In this document: piece after piece, positions 28,577 through 40,354 of the stretch
Position numbering within the stretch: position 1 is the stretch's first letter
Layout of the letters: each line of letters starts with the position of its first letter
From: Sanderia malayensis
Lineage: Eukaryota; Cnidaria; Scyphozoa; Semaeostomeae; Pelagiidae
Assembly: GCA_013076295.1 (NCBI GenBank)
Contig: RQOL01000616.1
Span: 4,244,392 to 4,308,391 of the forward strand
Length of the DNA: 64,000 nucleotides
Direction: 5' to 3'
Translations under genes and position numbers: made by a program
Notes under the pieces: model-generated
The model's input: only the letters and a program-made list of their open reading frames with translations
The model's database searches: none
What the model was told of the DNA's origin: nothing

Positions 28577-31500
28577 TCTGGCTTGTTCTGTTTTTGATTT
28601 GATGACTTGATGAGTGTCGAATTCCAGAGCCTGCACCATCATATTTTACAAAAGCCACAGGCCTTTCTCTTGATCACAACACACCTCAAGTCAAATTGTT
28701 TTTAACCAGGAAATCAGAATAGAAAGATTATTCACGGTTTGCGAATTTGCTATATCGTTACTTTATTCGTTAGGTTTTTATATCTAATGCCATTAAAATG
28801 CTTTACGGGTTTTTTAAAACGCTTATTCACTGGCTTACGCCTAGTAATAATTTTTACCTGAAAAGTTGTCGCTTGTTTACTTTTAATTTACCTTTAAAAC
28901 AGTATAGTGAAAATATTGAAGTATGAAATATAAATTCAAAGAACTATAGGTCAATTAATGAGGGTAGTAATATTGTTGCTACTTGTGATTTCCTTTATTG
29001 ACAAAGTGGTTTAATTTAAAGCTATGTTTGGCATATAATACTTTCTTAAATGTAAAAAGAAACGCTTTGTTTTTGTTGCTGTTTGCTCCATAAATAGAAT
29101 ATCTCTTCGTATGCATATCGTACCGGAAATTTGATATTGATATTTTTATTTGCTTAATAGAAATTGCCATCATAAGTCACTGGATGATATTGTACAACTT
29201 CAAGTTGAAAACACAGGTAAAAAGTTGTTTGAACTTTGTTTGATCAACAACTCATTCTTGTATCTATTCTTTGTTCTGTGTGCAGATAATATAAATTCTT
29301 CTATGAAATGAAAGGTTTCATGCACTTTCAATTAATTTCAAAACCCCACTCTGTCACCAAGCTTTTGTCGGCATGTTTTGGTGACAAGTCGTTAAATCTT
29401 AGCTTGCTCCTTGTAGCCAAAAAATTTAAAATTCTTGAAAATTTTAAAGTTAGATGCTTGGCTAGATTGCTGTGAGAATTATCCTGTCTATAACCTGCAA
29501 CGTATTTCAATTGCTCTTCTATAATGTATAATGCATGAGAGTTTCACTTCATTTAATTCGCTAGGGCTCATTGTGGTGCTAAACTCAGTCTGGGGTGTTG
29601 GCAAGGGTGGGAATCTAAGATATGTTTATCTGTTATTGCTAATTGAATGCTCTGATAACATGACATTATGGTATTAAGGATATCAAACAATTCAATTCAA
29701 TAGTTGGCTTGGAGCACTTACGTAATGAGCCTTTTAGGTGGGTGGGTGGGAATATTTTCTGTGGAGGGGCTGAAACACTTAATGATAATTTCCCACGAGT
29801 TGAGCCAAGACAGTACAGGATAAAAGCACAGAGGATAAGAAATTTTTATTTCAAACAGAAAATAAAACATAACAGCTGCTACTCAACTCTCTGTGCGGAA
29901 GAAGTGGGCATGTTGTTTTATGAATCTTAATTTGAACAGCTGTAGTGAAGCCATATGCAAAGCAAATATGCATGCACAGGCGACGAAAACACAAAATTAA
30001 ATTGCTCTCATTTAGTAACCATGCTACTAATTGTAGATCCCCTGTGTACCAGAACTTTTCGTCTTTCCGTCGAGAATGATTTTCCGGCAGAAACGCCGAA
30101 AAACCTTTAACCGATCGTACTCAACTACTAACTCTGTTGGTACACCGGGGTGACGAGGCCAACAGTGCCGATCTGTTCATATATATCCAGCGACATCTGC
30201 TTGGTGACTCGCCACCGACATATATGCGCCAAAATTAATAACTGAAAACATTAGCATAGATTTTGCAATTTTGGGCATGAGTCAATACGCATGAGTATTC
30301 ATATCAGTATTTGAGTGCTTTGTCTCCATAATTTGAGTTCAAACTTTGTTACGCAACTGGGCGTATTGATTTGCGTGGGGTGGAAAGGAGAGTAGGTGGA
30401 TCGCCGGTGGGGCGGAGCGTCTAGAAAGCGAGCATGCCATGTGAGGAGTTTTGCTGCATGTTAAGCATTTATTCATTGTGTTAGGAATATAGTTTGTGAT
30501 TTTCAAGACCTTACTCAAGACTAACAGTCTTAAATTTTCATGACAATAGGATTTGTTTACGCATTGTTTAGTTCGGGTTTTTTGAAAAGGAGACAGATAT
30601 TGCTTTAAGCTGCCACAATTCAAATAAAGAAGACGCAGATATTTCTATGCTTCAGTTATGTTCATGGTTATTTGCCTGAGTAGACAAGCCATACACACCA
30701 CACGGTAAATTTTGGCTGCGTGAATTGTAAAGTGAAACAATTTTCTTTCACCATTTCTCATCAAGTACCAAAGTCAAGTGTAAGTTTGTTTGCTATGCCG
30801 TTCTTGTAACATGTTTCAGAATCCATACAAACACAGTAATCCATACAGCCTATCAATTTAGCACATTTAGCAATTTAGCACAATACAGCACACTGCACAG
30901 CATGTCTCAGAACAGCGATTTAAAAAGAGGTTTGCTACCTTTGCGCTAAATACGAGCATGGTATTGATGCTATGATTTCGGGTTTCAATGCAGTGATTAC
31001 TCAAGTTATGTTTCTATGAATGTTTTTTGAGTTAATTTTCCCCAAAAAGCTATCGAATAGACAACGAAATAGGCCTCAAGGAATAGTCTTTTGTTAATGC
31101 AGGTGTCTTTATCATAAATGAATGGACAATTTATTTACTTTTAGCACTCTTCTTGCATTATTTATTTCTCCCGTGTTTTTCTCTTTGTGAATAAATTCAT
31201 TCACCCGCAGGAAATAAGTTTTCAGGATTTAAAATTTCATGTTCGAACAGTTGATTAGATGTTGCCAAGCTTCAACGATTGAACTTTTATAGTTTTAGAG
31301 AAAAAAGTTAGGATGTTAATAGTCCAATGTAGCTAGTTTTTCTAACGAAGATATTTGTCCTATTCTGATTAATTATACATGGTGTTTGATTTAATGCCTG
31401 TTTTCAGTGACAATCATTCTCGTTCGTGCGAAGTTTGTTGAAAAAATTTATTAAATATTTTGCTATATTGTTGATCCATTTTTTTTAATTAATTTTTAAA

Positions 31501-31672
31501 AAACTCTCGTGTCATTAAATTCTGCCGCCAATAATTATTTAGAAGTATTTTACGGTAACTTTAATGGTCGGATTACCCGATGAATACACCCACGAATGGT
31601 TGATTGGAATATTTCATCAACTTGATTCTTCGTTTTTTTCAGATATGATTGTTTCAGCTCATTCGTTTCACA
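28577..31672. other. Gene-poor region between DDX24 and ATP7
   Basis: About 3.1 kb without a supportable exon on either strand. The open frames present are short, start arbitrarily and resemble no family. It includes the upstream regions of two divergent genes. No tRNA, no clear inverted repeats with target duplications and no large repeat were recognised. Confidence 0.6.
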
Positions 31673-34600
31673 ATGACTACGAATAAGGTGCGAAGAGAAT
31701 TTCTTACAAGTTCTTACGTTTATGTGGGAGTTTTGTTACCGCAAATATGCAGGCAAGTTCAGTCAGAGTTTTAGTAAAAGTTATCGGTATGGTTCGTCTA
31801 TCTTGTGCGACAAGTTTGGAGAAGTGGATATCAAAGGAGCCCGGCGTAGCAGGCGTCCACGTGTATTTTAATAACCAATCAGCGGAGATCTTCTACGATC
31901 CTCTTATCACATCAGTTGATAGGATTTGTAAGGCAATGAAAAACCATGGATATGAGGCTAATCCTTGCAACGGTGATGATGATAGTAATAATGATGATAA
32001 TGCCAGCCAAAATTGTAAAGAAACAGTAATTAATGTAGAAGGAATGACATGCATGTCTTGTGTCAGTAATATCGAATCAATGATTGGAGATAGGCCTGGT
32101 GTTTTGGGCATCGAAGTTTCTCTCGCTGGCAAGACTGCAACCGTGAAATATCTCCCTGAAATCGAGTCTGAAGAGACTCTAATCGAGGCTATCAATGACA
32201 TGGGATTCGATGCTACGACAACGAGTAATACAGACAACGAGACTATCACAATCAATATTATTGGTATGACTTGCAACTCTTGCGTGCAATCGATCGAGAA
32301 AATGGTATCAAATGTAACTGGGGTTATTAGCATCAGAGTCTCACTCAAAGATAACAACGCGAGAGTGACGTTCGATCCACATGTGATCACAACTGATCAA
32401 ATATGTACCGAAATTGAGGACATGGGTTTTGATGCATCCTTACCCACATCAAGTGAGTACACCCTATGTACATGGGTTTATATTTTTATCAATTAGTATA
32501 TTTAGTAAAACTACAGCCACTCTTGTCCTTGGTAATGCAATGAAACGCTTCTAAACAGACTTTGCATGCCTATGGGGATATTATGAATTGCTAAATTCTG
32601 ACGTCACAGCGATATAAATTCGATCCTAGACCCCTTTTTAGCGGAATCAAACATAAGCATGCGTGGAAATGTTTCTGATTCAATATTGGCTGGATCTAAG
32701 ACTTTACACTGAATATGCTTCGTTATCGTCTTTTGTAATCTCGAAGTTACAGCTTACGTGCAAAATATTTCGCATTATTCCGTTGCAATCTGCATGACTA
32801 GGAAATTAAATCATGTCATTTTGTTTGGATTGTTTGTTTTTTTGTTTAAAATTGCTGTGCGTATCAAATGTTTTATGCCATCACCCAATTATCTTTTGTA
32901 CAAACAAAGAGTTATTTTATCTCCCTTTCTCTTTCTGATTCGTGTCATTCGTGTTTCTGCAAATCTATCCAATATTTGCTTTCGCTATTGATTGAGCCTT
33001 TTCAATATGATTCAGACGTAGGTATTATTAATACAATTTGTCCTGTATTTTCCTCTCTGTGTTTCCCAGGATCAGAATCTCCAGTATTCAATGTGAAGCC
33101 TTGTACAACAGCTGGCACTGAAGAAGGATCACTGAGTGTGAAATTTGTCAGAAAATTCAAAGACAAGCAACCAGATGCGTACTACAGCTCGAACACAGCT
33201 GATGGCCTTGTCACAGTTGCCTTGAACGGTCCTGATATGGATGATAGACGTGCAACTGGCAAGGCTCTGCTTCATGTAACAGGCATGAGTTGCTCCTCGT
33301 GTGTGGCTAAGATCGAGAGAGAGGTCATGAAAAAACCAGGTATGCAATTCATCTCTGCTTTATTTTTCCTTTTTCCATATTTATTCTGTTTCATTTTTTG
33401 CTTCTGTATCTTGCTTTCTTTTTGTTGCTTTCGATATTATTTTCCTATTCCCTTAATTATTATGGAAGTATCTCTGGATTTCATTCGACTTTTATTTTCA
33501 TTTTGCAAATTTCTATTGCCATTATTCTACGAGATGGACAAATAACATTTGTTCATCCCCGTCGTGAATTCTTTATTTTCAAATTCTTTTTTTCAAATTC
33601 TTCACTTTCAGCTTCTTTGCTTTTTGAAAGCTTTTTAAATTCAAACAAGGGCTTAGAAACTAAAAGACTTGATTTCAAAACGTCCAAAAAATCTAGATTT
33701 AAAGTGCAGAAATGTTTATGCACAGTTTTATAAACTTAAAGTGATCTTTGTTTGACTAAGATATTTTGCAGAGGACAGCGGACAATTATTTTTTTACACT
33801 TATGTTTTCGTGCGCATGATCTTGCTGCAACACCGATTACAATACTCTTTCATGAGACCAAATTTATCAAGTGACTGGTTAGATAAGCATCCTTGGGCTG
33901 GATTGCGAGGACGCCACAAACATTCACAGCATCTATTTTGCCTGTTTATTTCCATTTAATAATTGTTTTCGCAAGATTTATTGCCATAGTTTCGCTGTTA
34001 ATTGACACATTTGGCTCAAAGGTGATCACTGGACAATTATTGCCAGCCAATATCACGAGGCATTTTATGCACCCGTTTTTACGAGCCAATAATCAAGATT
34101 TGATATCATAAATTAAGACATGAGACGGAGGTAAAATTTGAAAGGTCGTAAAGTTGATCGTCCCATACAGGATGTAAATACGAGTCCCACATTTAGATAA
34201 TTTTGCTTCGGGAAACATATTAAGTTCATTACCTATCTGTAACCTCAATAGGCTCTTTATGTAGTGGAAAATGGGCTGTTGTGACCAGGAAGCTCGTTAC
34301 TATTCAGAATTAATTTCATTGCTTTTGGTGTTATCAAGGAATGGTGTCCAACGATCGTTTTTGAATTTATTTTCTTTTTCTTAGGCATTCGATCGGCGTT
34401 GGTTAGCTTGCTTGCCCAGAAGGCAGAAGTTATTTATGTCAAAGACGATACAAACGAAAATGAAATAAGAGATTTCATAAAAGACCTTGGATTTGGTGCG
34501 GCTATACTTGAGAATTCTGCAGGAGAAAACATTGTCAACATTAGGGTGAGAATATGGATCAATATCAATAGATTTCTTATGAATATTGTTTTTAATTTTT

Positions 34601-37600
34601 GATTTCATGATTATTCTGTTGGCCTTTGCTCATATTTTAGACAACTGTGATTTTAATCGATAATGAAAGGAGGAAGTAATTTCTGAGCAGGGAAATCGTT
34701 ATTTACTTGGTTGGTATTTGACTTTCAGATTCCAAACATGGATGATGAAGAATCTATTCATCTTTTGACCACAATTGTCCAGAAAAGACAAGGTGTCACA
34801 TCGATCTCAATCGATGAACCAGCTAAAGTTGCCAAAATTTCGTATGAACCATCTTTGACTGGACCACGCGATATTCTCGATGCGATCAAGAACACAGGGT
34901 TTCCAAACGCATCACTGGCTGGAAAGAACAAAAAGGACGAGAACCATATCGATGAAATTCTGCAGTAAATATCTCTTCTATATTACCCTTTTGATTTTCA
35001 ATCCTTGGCAAATGCCTTTGTGAACATGTTCAGCTAATCTATGCGATTGTTCAATTTCCAGATGGAAGACAACGTTTTTGTGCTCGTTAATATTTGGTCT
35101 CCCTGTGTTCATCGTAACTGTCACATATATGATATTGCATAAGAAGTACAAAGTTCATGACGTTATGATTATTCCTGGAATGTCGTTACAGAATCTCATA
35201 CTATTCATCCTTTGCTCAATTGTCCAGGTATAACTTGTACAATGCACATGTCTGATTGCACCATGCACGCTGTACATTATTTTCTAGTGTCGTGGTTACT
35301 GCCTAAGATGCCTAAGGTTACTTCTTTTGTTGCTTTAGGTTTTTGGTGGGAAATATTTCTACATCTCAGCATTCAAATCATTGAAGCATAGAACTGCAAA
35401 TATGGATGTACTTATTGTGCTGGCCACTGGTGTATCGTATCTGTATTCGGTAGGGAACAGTGACTCCTTCTCAGAGAGAAGATTTCCTTGGTTTGATATC
35501 AATACTGCTTTGTAACCCATAGATTTATGGGTCATGAATGGTTATTTTTTATATTACTACGTTTTGTATTACGTCTTTCTAGTTCTTGGTTCTGTTGGTA
35601 GCGATTATAGAGGGTAAAGGCAGTCCGAAGACATTCTTTGAAACGCCACCAATGCTCTTCACATTTGTCTCATTTGGACGATGGCTGGAACACATTGCCA
35701 AACGAAAAACATCCGAAGCATTAAGTCGATTGCTGTCACTTCAGCCAACTGAAGGCACGTTGGTTAAATGCGAAGAGAAATCATTTAGGATTCTATCGTA
35801 AGTTAAAGTAGCAGTTTTTGTTATCTTTGAGCTCAGATTTGAGAACGATATTGACTTGAAGAGTGGATTAAGTAGGATGCGGAGAGGCTAATACGAATGG
35901 GTTATTGTTGATCATTGATTTCCCCATTCTAGAGAGGAAAGAATCGACGTGAAGCTAATTCAAAGAGGAGATATGTTGCAGGTAAGACTGTAGAGAAATG
36001 ATGTTGAATTATGTGGAAATCAAGTAATGCTAGGGTCTTCATTATATAACCAATGATTTCTTATTTTGCGAAGGTGAAACCGGGTGCGAAAATCCCCGTG
36101 GATGGCAATGTCAGCTTTGGGTCATCATCCGTGGACGAATCAATAATCACTGGTGAATCATTGCCTGTCTTGAAATTAAGCAATGATCGAGTGATTGGTG
36201 GAACGATTAATCAGGATGGTATGCTTCTTATAAAAGCAACACACGTTGGACAAGACTCGACGCTCGCTCAAATTGTCAAACTTGTTGAAGATGCTCAAAC
36301 ATCAAAGGTAATCGATCAGATCAATTCCAAATTAGTAGAAGTAATGCATGCTTATAATCTAAGCTGGGACACTAGTTGGACACTAGTTTCTTGCTACATT
36401 AATGAATCATTGTTTATGTTTATTTTTGCTTTTCTAAAGGCTCCGATTCAAAGGGTCGCTGACAAGATTGCTGGCATTTTTGTACCGACAATCGTATGTC
36501 TTTCAATATTAACTCTTTTAATATGGACTTGGATTGGATTTACTCACCCAGATTGGATTAAAAAGCACTACCAGGTACGAATATCTCAATTTCTGTTAAT
36601 AAATATTCTAGTACAACATATGCTAATATGTGTAGACTTGTTTGATAGTAATTTCCCTATGACAGCCTATTATATTGCATTTTATTTTGCATTAGTTTGC
36701 ATTGAGATTATTTGTATTACTGCTGTTTTCTAGCATTAATGATATCCTTTTTATTTATTTTACAGTCATCTTTACGAGGGACCAATGAAATCATAATACA
36801 GTTTGCATTTAGATGTGCTATTTCTGTTCTATGCATTGCTTGTCCGTGTGCTCTCGGTCTGGCCACTCCCACAGCTGTCATGGTTGGTACTGGAGTTGGA
36901 GCTCAAAATGGCATCCTCATTAAAGGCGGAGAACCTTTGGAAGTCGCGCACAAAGTATGCAATTTGTACAGATATCTATAGCTGGATATTGCTGTCCCAG
37001 TCAACTTTGGAGTCATGTAGAATGTAGAAACTTCATTTAATGTCATGTCTAATGTTATTGAAGTGATTTTGCAACTGACAAAGTTTATCATTGTCATCTT
37101 ATGTTCTAGGTATCGACAGTTGTTTTTGACAAAACTGGAACATTGACCCATGGCAAGCCAAAGGTTACAAGCATTGCATTATTTTCAGATTTAACTTCGT
37201 TACCGTTCAAGTTGCTTTTGGCTTTGATTGGTACAGCCGAATCAAATAGTGAGCACCCATTAGCAAGAGCAGTTGAAGAATATGCCAAAGAGGTATGACA
37301 ATGCCCAATACCTACTCAATTCTTTTAGTGAATGTTATGGCAATTGTGAATGTAAATTTTAGTAAAAGATAGCTCGGCCAACACACTATTTATAACAACA
37401 AAAGTAGCCTTTTTGGATTTGATTGAAATTATTTTCACTTGTTTTTTTAGACGCTTGGTGTAGATTCATTTGGCCAGTGCAGCACTTTTCTAGCGATTCC
37501 GGGCTTTGGACTGACATGCAAGATAGATGATGTTGATTTTTTGAAGAGGGCTTTTCAGAGTGCAAGAGAACCAAAGAAACTTCCCTTGGAAGTCCGTGTC

Positions 37601-39635
37601 AATGGCATTATTTGCGAAAGTGATTCTGAGCTAGGAAGCAAGTTACTGGTAGAAGGTATGTTACCGCATCTCTGTCACTATCTTAAGAGCTCTAACCTTG
37701 TACTTTGGGCTTTATCTTATAATAATCCTCGTTACGATGTCTGTCTGTTTAGATCTGGATGTCGACCGTATTTGCGGTGATGTTGATTTCGAAACACGAG
37801 GTCCATTTGATGTTTACATTGGAAACAGAGAGCTGATGATTAAACACGGTGTAGATGTCTCGAATGATGCGGAGAGATTGTTATTGGAACACGAAGACAA
37901 AGGCAGAACTGGGGTGTTTGTAGCTGTTAATGGTAAGTTTACAATTTTACTTTACATGTATTTCAGCTTTTGTGATTCTTGGTTTGAGAAGCACTTGTGA
38001 ACTTTGAGAAGTACAGTGAACTCTGTCTAATTCAAGCACCCTAGGAAAGCACAAAAATTTTCGAATACAAAAAGTTTGAATTATAAAGGTTTTTTATGAT
38101 CATTGTTTCTTTAGTAATCCTTGACGGAACGGAGAATTTTGTTCGAATTAGATAGAGTTCGAATTACACGACCTCGAACTATGCAGGCTTGACTTGTCAT
38201 ATTATCACGTTCTATGTTTTGGTACTTTTATTAATACTTGTACCACATTTAATATCATAGAACACGTGGCATTGGCTTTTTCATTCAATTCAATCTTGTT
38301 TTGATCCAGGGAAATTGGTAGCTACGATTGCTATTGCTGACTCTTTGAAAAACGAAGCGAAGACAGCGGTGAATAAGCTACATGAAATGGGTCTGCGAGT
38401 GATTCTGTTGACTGGTGATAATCGAAGGACTGCACAAGCAATTGCTAAACAGGTAGAGTAGATTCTTAACCCGTGTTTCCAAACATTGATTGTCCTATGT
38501 CTCCTCTTGACTATGCTCACATGTGCTGCATTGAAAACAAATAATAATTGTGTTTATAAAACACTCCTTTTGATGATATTATAAACCTTTATTCGTAATT
38601 ATAAAAAAAAAGTTGGAAAAACATAACAACAGATTTGAGCTTTGATGATTTCTGTCCAATAGGTTGGCATAGATGATGTCTTTGCTGGCGTCCTTCCTCA
38701 CCATAAAGTAGCCAAGATCCGTGGTATACAAGTGACTGGCAATGTTGTTGCCATGGTTGGTGATGGCATCAATGATTCTCCTGCACTTGCGCAGGCTGAT
38801 CTTGGCGTTGCTATTGGCACCGGAACTGACGTAGCTGTAGAAGCAGCCAACGTTGTTCTTATCAGGGTAATTGTTTTATACATGACTAATGAAGTTTCAC
38901 GTTTCTTCTTGATCCATCGTACCCTTATTTGTAAGACGATAAATTATTCGCTTCATTGTTGTTTTCAAGCACAATGTTATTTTTTCCTTCTGATGTTTCT
39001 ATTTTAGAATGATCTGATGGATTTTGTGGCAGCAATGGACCTCTCTCGCCATACTGTCAAAAGGATCAAAATCAACTTTATATTCGCCTTGATTTACAAT
39101 CTGATCGGAGTGCCGGTGGCTGCTGGCGTTCTTCAGCCAATCGGTATAGTCCTTCAGCCATGGATGGCAAGTGCTGCAATGGCCTTCTCATCAGTGTCTG
39201 TCGTGTTTTCTTCTCTCTGGCTAAAAAGGTACCCACAAATTCAGCATTGTGTCCCCCCCCCCCCCCCGCCACACACACACACCACTCCTCTTTCTCTCTC
39301 TCTCGTTTCCCTGTTCTCCCCTTTTTTCTCTTAAACCATCTATCCCCCATCTATCCCCTCTTCTCTCGTATTAACTCAGTATGATTGTGGCTCTGGATTT
39401 TTAGGATTGTGGCTATTTCAGTAATGTATACATCAACTATGTGCGATGCGTCTTTCTATATTTTAATGTGCGATTATTAACGCTTTCGTCAAGGTACAAA
39501 AAACCCGCTGTAGAACAAGAAGAGCGATCATACAAATCTTCACGAGGGGTGAGAAGCAGAAAGTACAGATCGAAAAGGAGGCAGAGGTCTTTGTCTGATT
39601 CGGAGCATGGACTATTGGATGATCAGGACGATTAA
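31673..39635 (+). CDS. ATP7: Copper-transporting P1B-type ATPase (ATP7A/ATP7B orthologue)
   Basis: Nineteen exons: 31673-31687, 31753-32452, 33070-33339, 34385-34545, 34729-34964, 35062-35227, 35339-35449, 35583-35797, 35933-35981, 36074-36307, 36440-36574, 36766-36954, 37110-37292, 37451-37655, 37753-37932, 38310-38452, 38663-38866, 39008-39228 and 39494-39635, about 1252 residues. Five HMA metal-binding domains come first: domain 1 has GMVRLSC (CxxC lost), domains 2-4 have GMTCMSC, GMTCNSC and GMSCSSC, and domain 5, next to the membrane, has NMDDEES (CxxC lost). Eight membrane helices follow in P1B order with the Cu-site CPC at 790-792, the actuator ITGES, phosphorylation DKTGT (Asp834), SEHP with His876 and hinge GDGIND (1097-1102). 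The tail carries HGLLDDQDD, a dileucine in an acidic setting like the ATP7 trafficking signal. The enzyme moves Cu(I) into the Golgi or out of the cell. One invertebrate gene corresponds to both human paralogues. Confidence 0.95.
38014..38160. mobile_element. Possible transposon relic in ATP7 intron 15
   Basis: GAACTCTGTCTAATTCAAGC near 38018 faces GTTCGAATTAGATAGAGTTC at 38141-38160: an inverted repeat of about 19 bases with two mismatches, enclosing about 100 AT-rich bases. The wording resembles ends of pogo/Tigger-type elements. No transposase or clear target duplication was seen. Confidence 0.35.
39252..39305 (+). repeat. Simple-sequence tract in ATP7 intron 18
   Basis: A run of about 14 C is followed by a CA repeat and then TCTC repeats. 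Such tracts are length-variable and prone to assembly error. Confidence 0.85.
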
Positions 39636-40354
39636 ATCACAAATAATTAGAGTCGTATAATGCATTTTTATTAGGCACTGCGACATAATATACCTATGAG
39701 ATTTTCAACTATTAATGTTTACATATTTAGAACAAAGATATATCTCTGACTCGAGGTTCGAGGTTAGATTAATAGTGTCTTATTCATGATTTAACTTGGA
39801 TATTTGAAGTATTGTTAATAATAATTCATTATGATTGTATGAAATACAATGACTTACATAATGGGGTAAAGGTCTTAAATTTCTCTAATGATTAATTACT
39901 TTTTGTTTAATAGAAGTACGCGTATTTTTTGTTATTATCTTTTCATAAGAAATTTTATTTGTTGACTACAACCCCCTTCTCAAACCAATGTGGTTTCTAT
40001 TAAAAATTAAGACATTTGTTTGCCAACCGCACGGAAATATGACAAAGTTTTAGGAATGCAACACTTTGCTCATGCAAATGACTCTGAACTGTTTTTGGAC
40101 GTTTTCCGTGACCAAGACAATGCAGAATGATGCATTCAAATCATTGGAGCATGACGTAATCTGAGCTCCGACCGCCGTGGCTCTGACTGATCGGTTTCAT
40201 AACAAATGTAACTGCAATACTTCCTGTACGTCAATATTGGATTTTGCTGTCAGTGTATACTCTACACCGTCATATTATTAAATATTGTTGAACATATCGA
40301 AGAAAATAGCTAGAAAAGAAGATCGCAGTGAAGATTATATTTAAAGCTACCAAG
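39636..40354. other. ATP7 3' UTR and astacin upstream region
   Basis: AT-rich, no exon recognised. The ATP7 3' UTR begins it; the astacin promoter must lie near its right end. No clear control element was identified. Confidence 0.6.

Noticed and set aside
29709..29930. Open frame of 73 codons in the gene-poor region
   Set aside because: No homology, no splice partners and no codon pattern; length expected by chance.
30031..30158. Imperfect inverted repeat between DDX24 and ATP7 (CCCCTGTGTACC versus GGTACACCGGGG)
   Set aside because: Only about 10 bases match well and no target duplication was found; too weak to call an element.
31893..32390. 165-codon minus-strand frame in ATP7 exon 2
   Set aside because: Antisense shadow of HMA domains; composition is that of reversed coding sequence.
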